DNA of 64,000 nt from Sphingomonas sp. PL-96. GTDB lineage: Bacteria; Pseudomonadota; Alphaproteobacteria; Sphingomonadales; Sphingomonadaceae. The position numbers and the translations under genes were made by a program. The stretch covers positions 62,001 through 126,000 of the forward strand of contig NZ_JAJFET010000008.1 in the NCBI RefSeq assembly GCF_020707215.1, written 5' to 3'. This document shows positions 38,952 through 46,326 of this stretch, in pieces. Numbering within the stretch: the stretch's first letter is position 1; each line of letters opens with the position of its first letter. Below the pieces are notes generated by a model. That model saw nothing but the letters and a program-made list of their open reading frames with translations. It was not told the DNA's origin and searched no databases.

Positions 38952-39671
38952 ATGCAGGCACCCGCTCGCCTTGCGGGTATTGTGCCGGCGGCATCCCGCG
39001 GGGATTCTCTCGCGGGCGGAAACACAGGCCCGGCAGGCCGTCCCGAACATCCCGCGCACGTATTTCTGCCGTTCGTCTCGAGCAGCCATCGAGCTTGTCG
39101 AGATGGCGTGTCGAGAGATTGGTGGCGGCTCTCTCGATACGGGCTCTCGACAAGCTCGATCCCTACTCGAGACAAACGGGAGAGGGCGAGAGGCCCAAGT
39201 GCCGCACAAGCCGGCATGACGCTGGTGGAGATGCTGGTGGTGCTCGCGATCATCGGCGTGGCGGCGGGTGCCGTCACGCTGGGCATCGGCTCCGCCACGC
39301 GCGCGCCGACGGTCGAGACGGAGGCACGGCGACTCGCGACGCAGCTGCAGGCGGCCGCCGACGACGCGATGCTGGGCGACCGGGCAGTCGCCTTTACCGC
39401 CGGTGAGCACGGCTATGGCTTTGCGACGCTGAACGCCAACGGCGGCTGGAGCCCGCAGGAGAGTGCGGGCATGGCGTTCCACACGCTGCCCGGCGGCATG
39501 GTCATGACGCTGTCGGCGCGCCCGCCCGTGCTGATGGGCGTCGACGGCACCGGCCAGCCGCTGACGGCCGAGATCGGGTCCGGAGACGACCGCTGGGTCG
39601 TCACCTATGACGGCATGACCGCCCAGGCCGTGCACGCCCCCCCTGCCCGCGCGACGGCACCCGCGGCATGA
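38952..39671 (+). CDS. gspH: Type II secretion system minor pseudopilin GspH with repeat-extended leader
   Basis: 239 residues. The pseudopilin core starts at residue 89 (MTLVEMLVVLAIIGVAAGAV, Glu at +5) and continues with ATQLQAAADDAMLGDRAVAF and FHTLPGGMVMTLSARPPVL, typical of GspH. The reading frame before it runs 88 codons back to an ATG one base after the gspG stop, and a ~110-bp palindromic repeat is translated within it (about residues 41-77). No start codon in frame lies between the repeat and M89, so at least half of the repeat must be part of the leader. The gene overlaps gspI by ATGA. Confidence 0.85.
   Translation: MQAPARLAGIVPAASRGDSLAGGNTGPAGRPEHPAHVFLPFVSSSHRACRDGVSRDWWRLSRYGLSTSSIPTRDKRERARGPSAAQAGMTLVEMLVVLAIIGVAAGAVTLGIGSATRAPTVETEARRLATQLQAAADDAMLGDRAVAFTAGEHGYGFATLNANGGWSPQESAGMAFHTLPGGMVMTLSARPPVLMGVDGTGQPLTAEIGSGDDRWVVTYDGMTAQAVHAPPARATAPAA
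39072..39180. repeat. Palindromic repeat inside the gspH leader
   Basis: TCGTCTCGAGCAGCCATCGA at the left mirrors TCGATCCCTACTCGAGAC at the right, with nested CGAGCTTGTCGAGA / TCTCGACAAGCTCG and TCGAGAGA / TCTCTCGA arms. Its plan resembles that of the element at 16641-16746. Confidence 0.8.
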
Positions 39672-40033
39672 CCCGGCGGGCGTCCGAAGAGGGCTTTTCG
39701 CTGATCGAGGCGCTGGTGGCGCTCGCCGTGCTGGCGATCGCCACCGTAGGACTGATCGGCGCGGTCGAGCAGCACATCGATTCGACCCGCGCCATCGAGC
39801 GCCGCACGGTCGCGATGCTGATCGCTGAGAATCGCCTGGCCGAGCTGGAGATCGGCGCGCCGGAGGCAGACGCGCGCGATGTCGAGATGCTGGGCCGCCA
39901 CTGGCAGGTGCGGACGACGCGGCGCGGCACCGACGATCCGGCGCTCGACCGGGTGCGGATCGCGGTCGCGGCGGCCGGCGAAGAAACGCCGCTTGCGCAG
40001 CTCGACGGCTTCCTGGAAGGACGCGGATCATGA
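39668..40033 (+). CDS. gspI: Type II secretion system minor pseudopilin GspI
   Basis: 121 residues. Leader MTRRASEEG, then FSLIEALVALAVLAIATVGLIG with Glu at +5, and ENRLAELEIGAPE, a typical GspI stretch. GspI nucleates the tip complex with GspJ and GspK. ATGA overlaps with both gspH and gspC indicate tight translational coupling. Confidence 0.93.
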   Translation: MTRRASEEGFSLIEALVALAVLAIATVGLIGAVEQHIDSTRAIERRTVAMLIAENRLAELEIGAPEADARDVEMLGRHWQVRTTRRGTDDPALDRVRIAVAAAGEETPLAQLDGFLEGRGS

Positions 40034-40815
40034 GGATGTCCGCGCTTACCCCGCGCCAGAAGCGCCGTACGCTCGACCTGGCGGTTGCGCTGGCGATCGT
40101 GTCGGTCGCCTTTGCGCTCGCCGGGCTGGTGTGGCGCATGGCCGGGCATGCCGGCACGGGTGCCGTGACGGTGCCGAGCGACCGCCGCATCCATGCCGCC
40201 GCTGCAACCGATCTGACGCCGCTGCTCGGCTGGCAGCCGTTCGGGCAGGCAGCGGTCGGCGAAGCCACGCAGAAGACCGGTATCCAGGCCCAGCTCAAGG
40301 GGCTGGTCTTCGCGCTTCCGGTGGAGCAGGCAGTCGCCTTTATCGCGACGGGGACGGAGCCGGCGCGCGCCTATCACGTCGGCGAGATGCTGGCGGGGCT
40401 GAAGATCGAGGGCATCCAGCGCGACCGCATCCTGCTCAACAACGGCGGGCGCATCGAATATCTGGCCTTTCCCGATCCCGATGTCCTGACCGGCCGGAAC
40501 ACCACGACCGCAACGGCTGCGCCGAGCACGGGCGGATCCAGCCCGATGGCGGCCCCGAACGCAGCCCCGCCGCCGCCATCCGCCAATACCCTGATCGACC
40601 GGCTTGGCGCCACACCGGTTCCGGGCGGCTATGCGATCGGCGACAACGCACCGCCCGGCATGCAGGCGGGGGACGTGGTCCAGTCGATCAACGGCATCGC
40701 TCTCACCGATCCGGCCGCCGCCAACGCAGCGCTGGCGAACGCCGGCAACGGTCCGGCGCAGATCACTATCCTTCGCGACGGTAAATCGACGACCGTCACC
40801 ATCCCGATCCGTTAG
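40030..40815 (+). CDS. gspC: Type II secretion system protein GspC with PDZ domain
   Basis: 261 residues: an N-terminal membrane helix (LAVALAIVSVAFALAGLVW), the homology region (IQAQLKGLVFA, AYHVGEMLAGLKIEGIQRDRILLNNGGRIEYL), a Pro/Ala linker and a C-terminal PDZ domain (GYAIGDNAPPGMQAGDVVQS, TILRDGKSTTVTIPI). GspC bridges the inner-membrane platform to the secretin GspD, which follows 11 bp downstream. Confidence 0.93.
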   Translation: MRMSALTPRQKRRTLDLAVALAIVSVAFALAGLVWRMAGHAGTGAVTVPSDRRIHAAAATDLTPLLGWQPFGQAAVGEATQKTGIQAQLKGLVFALPVEQAVAFIATGTEPARAYHVGEMLAGLKIEGIQRDRILLNNGGRIEYLAFPDPDVLTGRNTTTATAAPSTGGSSPMAAPNAAPPPPSANTLIDRLGATPVPGGYAIGDNAPPGMQAGDVVQSINGIALTDPAAANAALANAGNGPAQITILRDGKSTTVTIPIR

Positions 40816-40826
40816 GGCTCATCACC

Positions 40827-42884
40827 GTGCCGCATCCAGTACGCACCTCCCTTCTTGCGCTCTGCCTCGGGGCGAGCGCGCTCCAGCCGGTCCTGGCGCA
40901 GACGGCGCCGGCGGGTGACATCGTCGTCAACATGCGCGGCATCGAGATCGCCGACGTGGCGGAGCAGATCAGCCGCCTGACCGGGCGCACGCTGATCCTG
41001 GACCCGACGGTCAAAGGCCAGGTCACCGTCACCTCCGCCGAGCCGCTGTCCTCGGCGGGCGTGTGGGAGCTGTTCCAGTCGGTGCTGCGTGCCAACGGCT
41101 TCGCCGCGGTGCGTTCGGGCAGCGCGTGGCGGATCGTGCCGGCCGCCAATGCAGTGCGCGACGGCGGCGCCCGCGGCGGCGGGCAGGCGCTGACGACGCG
41201 GATGGTGCGGCTGTCGAACGTACCCGCAGCCGATGCGGCACGGATCGTGCGGCCGCTGGTCGCAAGCTTCGGCAGCGTCGAGCCGCTGTCCAGCCCGAAC
41301 GCGATCGTCGTCACCGACTATGCCGACAATGTCGCGCGGATCGAGGCGCTGGCCCGGTCGCTCGACGGCGGCGGCGGTTCGAGCTTTGCGACCATCCCGT
41401 TGCAGCACGGCAATGCGAACGACGTGGCGCAGGCGATGCAGGGCGTGCTGGGCGACGCGGCCAGCGGCACCGGCGCGCGGGTCGCGGCAGACGCGCGCAG
41501 CAACACGGTGGTGGTGCGCGGCACCCCGGCGGCGGTCGCGGAAGCCCGGCGCATCGCCCAGGCCCTGGACGCGCCAGGCGGCGCCACCCCGGTCACGCGC
41601 GTTTTCCGCCTCAACCACGCCGATGCGGAGGCCGTGACCGAGGTGCTGCGCGGCGTGCTGGGCCAGGAGGCGAGCGCCGCCAATCCGGTCGCGCGCAGCC
41701 TGTCCACCCGCGGGCGCGCCGGCAGCGGTGCCAGCAGCCCGACCTCCGCCCTGTCGAACCTCATCAGCGGCAACACCGCGGCGCAGGCGGCGGCTGCGGG
41801 CAGCACCACCCAGGGGCTCTCGGGCAGCGGCGGTGCAGCCACCATGGGCGAGCAGACGCCGACGCCGCAGGGCTTTGCCACGCCCGACGTGACGGTGCAG
41901 CCCGCGCCGGACATCAATGCGCTGGTGGTGCGCGGCACCCCGGCAGCAGTGGCGCAGATCGAGCGGCTGATCCCCGACCTGGACGTGCGGCGTCCGCAGG
42001 TGCTGATCGAGGCGGCGATCGCAGAGATCGTCGGCGACGATGCCGAGCGGCTGGCGGTGCAGCTGGGCACCAGCGGCGCTGCCCTCACATCGGTGACGGG
42101 TGCCGGCACTTCGTTCAGTTCGCCCAGCGGCGTCACGCCGCTCTCCACCATCCTGCAGACGCTGGGCGTTCCGGCTGGCGGGATCCTGGGCGAGGGCCTG
42201 ACCGCCAACATCGGCATCGGCAACGACTTCTCGATCCTGGTGCAGGCGCTGGGCACCTCCTCCAAGGCGAACCTGCTCTCGACGCCGCAGATCACCACGC
42301 TCGACAACAAGATGGGCGAGATCGTGGTGGCGCAGGAAGTGCCGTTCATCACCGGATCGATCCTGACCGACACGACCAACGCCAATCCCTATACCTCGAT
42401 CGAGCGGCGCGACGTCGGCATCACCCTGCGCGTGCTGCCGCGGATCAATGCCGGCGACACGATCCGGCTGGAGGTGGCGCAGGAGGCCTCGTCGATTTCG
42501 CCGACGCAGGTCGCCGCCGCAGCCGACATCATCACCAACAAGCGCAGCATCAACACGACCGTGCTGGCCGAGAACGGCCAGACCATCGTGCTGGGCGGCC
42601 TGACGGCGGACGACTATAACCGGCTGAAGAGCCAGGTGCCGATCCTGGGCGACATCCCGGTGCTGGGCGAGCTGTTCAAGAGCCGACAGGAATCGCGCAC
42701 CAAGCGCACGCTGTTCATCTTCCTGAAGCCCACCATTTTGCGCGACAGCGCGACGGCGGCGGCCGAGACGCAGACGCGCTACGACCGGCTGCGCGGCGAC
42801 GAGGCGCAGCTGGGCGAGAAGCGCAGCCTGTTGCTCAACCCGCCGCGGCCGCGGCTGTCGGTGGAAATCGACGGGATCTACTGA
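40827..42884 (+). CDS. gspD: Type II secretion system outer-membrane secretin GspD
   Basis: 685 residues with a signal peptide ending QPVLAQ. N0 domain (DIVVNMRGIEIADVAEQISR), three N1-N3 repeats (VRLSNVPAADAARIVRPL, IPLQHGNANDVAQAMQGVL, FRLNHADAEAVTEVLRGVL) and the secretin core (QVLIEAAIAEIVGDDAERL, VPFITGSILTD, NGQTIVLGGL, IPVLGELFKS). It forms the outer-membrane channel. A Ser/Gly/Ala-rich insert lies within the N3 region. Start is a GTG. No pilotin gene is seen next to it. Its last seven bases overlap the convergent gene. Confidence 0.96.
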   Translation: MPHPVRTSLLALCLGASALQPVLAQTAPAGDIVVNMRGIEIADVAEQISRLTGRTLILDPTVKGQVTVTSAEPLSSAGVWELFQSVLRANGFAAVRSGSAWRIVPAANAVRDGGARGGGQALTTRMVRLSNVPAADAARIVRPLVASFGSVEPLSSPNAIVVTDYADNVARIEALARSLDGGGGSSFATIPLQHGNANDVAQAMQGVLGDAASGTGARVAADARSNTVVVRGTPAAVAEARRIAQALDAPGGATPVTRVFRLNHADAEAVTEVLRGVLGQEASAANPVARSLSTRGRAGSGASSPTSALSNLISGNTAAQAAAAGSTTQGLSGSGGAATMGEQTPTPQGFATPDVTVQPAPDINALVVRGTPAAVAQIERLIPDLDVRRPQVLIEAAIAEIVGDDAERLAVQLGTSGAALTSVTGAGTSFSSPSGVTPLSTILQTLGVPAGGILGEGLTANIGIGNDFSILVQALGTSSKANLLSTPQITTLDNKMGEIVVAQEVPFITGSILTDTTNANPYTSIERRDVGITLRVLPRINAGDTIRLEVAQEASSISPTQVAAAADIITNKRSINTTVLAENGQTIVLGGLTADDYNRLKSQVPILGDIPVLGELFKSRQESRTKRTLFIFLKPTILRDSATAAAETQTRYDRLRGDEAQLGEKRSLLLNPPRPRLSVEIDGIY

Positions 42885-43297
42885 GGCGGCTCTTCGCCGG
42901 GCATCGGCACGCGCGCGCGCTGGTTGCCGCGGGTGAAATAGCCGGCATCGGCGGCGAGCGACTCCAGGCGCCAGCCGTCGACGCTTTCCCCGGGGGCGAG
43001 CGTACGGGTGCTGCCGTCGGCGGTGCGCACCAGCGCCACCGCGTCCTGGTTGAGCCGCCCGACGACGCCTGCCAGCGCCGGGGCGTCCGGGGCGGCGGTG
43101 GTGTCGCCGGCACTTGTCGCGAACAGCGGACGGGTAAAGGCAGCGGCGAGCGGCGGCGCCTCGGGCGGGGCGGCGAGCGGCGGCTGCGCGGGCGCCGCGG
43201 CCGGACGCCGGGGCGAGGGGCGCAGGAGCAGCGCCGGCGTCGCCGCTGCGATCAGGGCCGCCGGCAGCAGCAGCCAGCGCGGGCTCAATCGCGCCAT
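42878..43297 (-). CDS. GspC/PilP-like periplasmic protein of a second platform set
   Basis: 139 residues: one N-terminal membrane helix (WLLLPAALIAAATPALLL), a Pro/Ala linker and a small domain (PALAGVVGRLNQDAVALVRT, LAPGESVDGWRLESLAADAG) that resembles the homology region of GspC or PilP. No PDZ domain. It is the last of three overlapping genes that look like a second, reduced L/M/C set. Role likely at the secretin contact, inferred only from shape and context. Confidence 0.65.
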   Translation of the reverse strand: MARLSPRWLLLPAALIAAATPALLLRPSPRRPAAAPAQPPLAAPPEAPPLAAAFTRPLFATSAGDTTAAPDAPALAGVVGRLNQDAVALVRTADGSTRTLAPGESVDGWRLESLAADAGYFTRGNQRARVPMPGEEPPQ

Positions 43298-43752
43298 GGT
43301 GCCACCAGCCGAGCGTCCAGGCGGATGCTGCCGCCCTCCCCGGCCGCCACCTGCCAGCGCGCGAAGCGGGCGATCGGGCGTCCGCGTTCGGCGCGATCGG
43401 CGAAGGCAAGCACGGCCTTTTCAGGGCCCGAGAGGCGCAGGTCGAGCGCGACCAGGCCAGGTGCGCCGGGGTTGGCGGGCTTGATCGTCTCGACCAGCAG
43501 GCCGTCGGCGGTCGCCGCGGCGCGCAGCCGGCCGCCGAGCTGGCGGGTGGCGGCTGCGCGATCGGGTGCGGCAAGCGCCAATTCGGGGGCGACCGGCGCG
43601 GATCGTTGCGGAGTGCGGACCGCAGCCGCGTAGCGGTCGCGTGTTTCGCGCGCGTCCGCCAGCCGATCGAGGGCGCCGGCCATCGGCAGCGCCAGCGCGG
43701 CGGCGAGCAACAGCCCGGCAACGACGGCCGCTGCCCAGAGGCGCGCGGTCAT
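43285..43752 (-). CDS. GspM-like protein (PilO / GspMb type)
   Basis: 155 residues with an N-terminal membrane helix (AAAVVAGLLLAAALALPMAG), a coiled-coil-like stretch (DRLADARETRDRYAAAV) and a ferredoxin-like domain (LRAAATADGLLVETIKPA, LRLSGPEKAVLAFADRAERG), matching the PilO-like T2SSM_b family. It overlaps its neighbours on both sides (13 bp and 4 bp). Confidence 0.75.
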   Translation of the reverse strand: MTARLWAAAVVAGLLLAAALALPMAGALDRLADARETRDRYAAAVRTPQRSAPVAPELALAAPDRAAATRQLGGRLRAAATADGLLVETIKPANPGAPGLVALDLRLSGPEKAVLAFADRAERGRPIARFARWQVAAGEGGSIRLDARLVAPWRD

Positions 43753-44525
43753 TGCGGCCGCCCCACCAGGGTCACGCGCAGGCTCGCCTCGTCGCGCTGC
43801 TGCCCCGCTCCCCTCAATTGCGAAAGCACCGGCTCCCGACGCAGCGCATCGCGCAGTGCGTCGGGGTCCGCGGTGAGGACGACCACGCGCAGCGTGCCGT
43901 CCCGGTCGCTGGCGACGCTTGCGAGCCGGTCATCGGCCGGCAACGTCGCGGCCAGCCGGTCCAGCGTCGTGGCGAGCGGCGCGCGATCGAGCAGCGGCGC
44001 GAGCGCGGCGCGGCTGGCGGCATCGGCATGGGCACGCGCGAGCAGCGGCGTGGCTCGGGGCGCGAGCGCCGCGATGTCGGCCCGGGTGCGCTGTACCAGG
44101 AGAGTCGCGCCGATCCAGGTGAGCGCCGGGCCGGCGGCGAGCAACAGCGCGAGCGCGGCGAACCAGCGCAAGGGGGACGGCGTGGCGCGGTCCAAAGCGG
44201 CGACGTCTGCCTCTGCGTCCTCGAGCGCTCCTGCGGAAGCAGGAACCCAGAGCCGCGAGCGTTGCGCCCCGCCGCCCTGGACTCCTGCCTGCGCAGGAGT
44301 ACCGCTTGGGTTGGGTTCCGGGGCTTGCCCGAAATCCGGTGCTCCTGCGGAGGCAGGAGCCCAGGGTCGCACGCGCTGCGCTTCGTTGCCCGGCGCTGCA
44401 AGCGCGTCGTTTGGCGTCGCTGGCGTAGCGCTTCCTGCCGTCCTTCCCCGCCTGGCGCGGGCGGCAGCGAGTGCCCGGGCGACCAGGCTCGGCGAGTCTT
44501 CGGGGCGGGGCGGCGGCGGGGCCAT
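43749..44525 (-). CDS. GspL C-terminal / PilN-like protein with repeat-derived insert
   Basis: 258 residues. Residues 119-140 form a membrane helix (RWFAALALLLAAGPALTWIG) followed by a coiled coil and a periplasmic ferredoxin-like domain (LDRLAATLPADDRLASVASD, LRVVVLTADPDALRDAL), as in PilN or the C-terminal half of GspL. There is no actin-like ATPase-binding domain. The cytoplasmic linker (residues 54-101) is made largely of three translated palindromic repeats (WAPASAGAP, GTPAQAGVQ, WVPASAGAL). First gene of the small operon. Confidence 0.72.
   Translation of the reverse strand: MAPPPPRPEDSPSLVARALAAARARRGRTAGSATPATPNDALAAPGNEAQRVRPWAPASAGAPDFGQAPEPNPSGTPAQAGVQGGGAQRSRLWVPASAGALEDAEADVAALDRATPSPLRWFAALALLLAAGPALTWIGATLLVQRTRADIAALAPRATPLLARAHADAASRAALAPLLDRAPLATTLDRLAATLPADDRLASVASDRDGTLRVVVLTADPDALRDALRREPVLSQLRGAGQQRDEASLRVTLVGRPQ
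44227..44360. repeat. Three GCTCCTGC/GCAGGAGC palindromes within a coding sequence
   Basis: Copies at 44227-44246, 44281-44300 and 44341-44360, each about 20 bp and nearly palindromic, keep the PilN-like reading frame open. The same unit forms the intergenic pair at 35267-35342. Confidence 0.8.
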
Positions 44526-44579
44526 GGGGTCGGCCCCTAGCCGCGCCGCATGCCCAAGTCACCCAAGGACGCGACGCGC

Positions 44580-44918
44580 TTACTTGCGCGTCATGCTGGT
44601 GACCTTGGCCATGCCGTCGGGGGTGAAGGCGATGATGTGCTTGGACCCGTCGGTGCAGGTCGCGGTCCAGGTCGCCTGGGCATCGCCCGAGCGCTCGGAT
44701 GCGGTGACGCCCTGGCACGGGAGACCCGCATCGCGGATCGCGCGGATGAACACGCCGTTGCGCTGGCCTTCCGAAAGGGCTGCGACCTTGGCGTCCAGCT
44801 GCTGCGTCTGCTCGGCCGTTGCGGCATTGTCGGCCGCGGTCGGCTGCGGCGCCTTGTTGCCGCCGCATGCGGCGAGCGCCAGCGCGAGTGCAGGGACGGT
44901 CAGGGTCACAAAGCGCAT
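44580..44918 (-). CDS. Hypothetical lipoprotein
   Basis: 112 residues with a lipobox (LALALAAC, Cys at 18) followed by GGNKAPQPT. The mature part is small and includes two further cysteines (GLPCQGVT, TATCTDGSKH) that could be disulfide-bonded. Family unknown. It has its own transcription unit downstream of a terminator hairpin. Confidence 0.72.
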   Translation of the reverse strand: MRFVTLTVPALALALAACGGNKAPQPTAADNAATAEQTQQLDAKVAALSEGQRNGVFIRAIRDAGLPCQGVTASERSGDAQATWTATCTDGSKHIIAFTPDGMAKVTSMTRK

Positions 44919-44966
44919 CAGATCAACCTCCTCTTGCGCCGCAGACGGCGGCTCGCCTGAACAAAG

Positions 44967-45006
44967 CCCGGCCCGGCCGCAGGGTTCCCCCGCGCGGCCG
45001 GGCCGG
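44967..45006 (-). terminator. GC-rich terminator after the amidohydrolase operon
   Basis: CCCGGCCCGGCCGC and GCGCGGCCGGGCCGG form a long stem in the gap between the amidohydrolase stop codon and the lipoprotein gene. No clear T-run. Confidence 0.55.
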
Positions 45007-45012
45007 CGCCGG

Positions 45013-46326
45013 TCAATATTGATAGGCCTTGGGCAGCGCGCCCTCGGTCGGATCGAGATAGCGGTCGCGCAGCCGCTGCTGGCGAGTGACCAGCGGCTGT
45101 TCGACGCCGTCGACGAAGACCTGCGTCGGCATGGAGCCGATCTCCAGCGGATCGCCGTCCCAGATCACCACATCGCCGCGGCGGCCGGGCTGGAGCGAGC
45201 CGAACTCGCCGCCCATCCCGAGCGCCTCCGCCGGCTTTGAGCTGATCGTGGCAAAGGCACTGCCCCAATCCAGCCCGGCGGCCCCCGGGATTCGGCTGAG
45301 CGCCACCAGGTTACCGGCGTACTGCTTCACCAGCCGCGCCTGCCGCGCCTCGTCATTGTTGATCATGCCGATCGCGACGGTGACGCCCGCCGCCTTCAGA
45401 CGGCCGATGTTCGACTGGGTGGCGGCAAGCTGCTCGAACGACGACGGCAGGTCGGCAAGCGCGCTGGCAATCACCGGCACGCCAGCCGCCGCAATGTCGC
45501 CGGCCACCGTCCACGCCTCGGTGGCGCCGACGAGGACCAGCTTCACGGTGCCGAGCTCGCGCTTCAGGTCGAGCAGCGCGCGGATGTCGGACGCGCGTTC
45601 GACATGGGCGAGGAGCGGCATGCGCCCCTCGACCACCGGCACCAGCGCCTGTGCATCCAGCCGCGTGAGCAGCGCCTCCTTGCCGCGATCGGCAAAGCTC
45701 GCCGGGTTGCGGGCATATTCGCGTGCTTCGAACAAAGCATTGCGCAGCATGGCGAAAGCGGCGGGGCGGCTGCCGCCAGCGGCGCCCGCGCCCGTCTCAC
45801 CCCATTCCATGAACTGGAAGGCGCGCGGGCGGCTGACCGCATCCATGTCGGCGGCAAGGTCGATCACCGCGCCCTGGCCGGCAAAGATCGAGCCGCCGGT
45901 CTCCGGCGCGACCACGGCGCGGGTCACGCCCTCGGCCCGGTTGAGCGCGATCGCGGTGGTGCGCGGATTGACCGCGGGTGCGATGTCGAGCGCGGCGTGG
46001 AACACCGACTCATCGGCACTCGCGTCGTTGCTGCCGCTCACCGCATCGACCTCGACGATGCCCATGCGGGTGAAGCCGGCGAAGATGCCGGGCGTCACCC
46101 ATTTCCCGCCGGCATCGACCGTGCGCATGCCGGCGGGCACCGCGACGCCGGGGCCGGCGGCGACGACGCGGCCGTCGCGCACCACCACGGTGCCGCCTTC
46201 GACCGGGCCGGCGCCCGTGCCGACGACGAGCTTCGCATTGGTGATCGCGACCGTCTGCGCGGTGGCAGGCAGCGCCGCGGCCGTGCCGAGCAGCACGGCG
46301 GCCGTGGAAAGGATCAGGCGCTTCAC
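45013..46326 (-). CDS. Exported amidohydrolase-like protein lacking the HxH metal motif
   Basis: 437 residues with a signal peptide (LILSTAAVLLGTAAALPATAQ). The fold is amidohydrolase: VAITNAKLVVGTGAGPVEGG at the start and LGMGGEFGSLQPGRRGDVVIWDGDPLEI at the end. Where active members have DxHxH after VTPG it reads VTPGIFAGFTRMG, so both first metal-binding histidines are missing; LLAHVERA keeps a later His. It is probably not a normal metal hydrolase and may be a partner of the active paralogue upstream. Its GTG overlaps that gene's stop codon (GTGA). Confidence 0.8.
   Translation of the reverse strand: MKRLILSTAAVLLGTAAALPATAQTVAITNAKLVVGTGAGPVEGGTVVVRDGRVVAAGPGVAVPAGMRTVDAGGKWVTPGIFAGFTRMGIVEVDAVSGSNDASADESVFHAALDIAPAVNPRTTAIALNRAEGVTRAVVAPETGGSIFAGQGAVIDLAADMDAVSRPRAFQFMEWGETGAGAAGGSRPAAFAMLRNALFEAREYARNPASFADRGKEALLTRLDAQALVPVVEGRMPLLAHVERASDIRALLDLKRELGTVKLVLVGATEAWTVAGDIAAAGVPVIASALADLPSSFEQLAATQSNIGRLKAAGVTVAIGMINNDEARQARLVKQYAGNLVALSRIPGAAGLDWGSAFATISSKPAEALGMGGEFGSLQPGRRGDVVIWDGDPLEIGSMPTQVFVDGVEQPLVTRQQRLRDRYLDPTEGALPKAYQY

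Noticed and set aside
44227..44360. Regularly spaced repeats as a possible CRISPR array
   Set aside because: Units are 20 bp, imperfect, palindromic and translated in frame; spacers differ in length and no cas gene is near.
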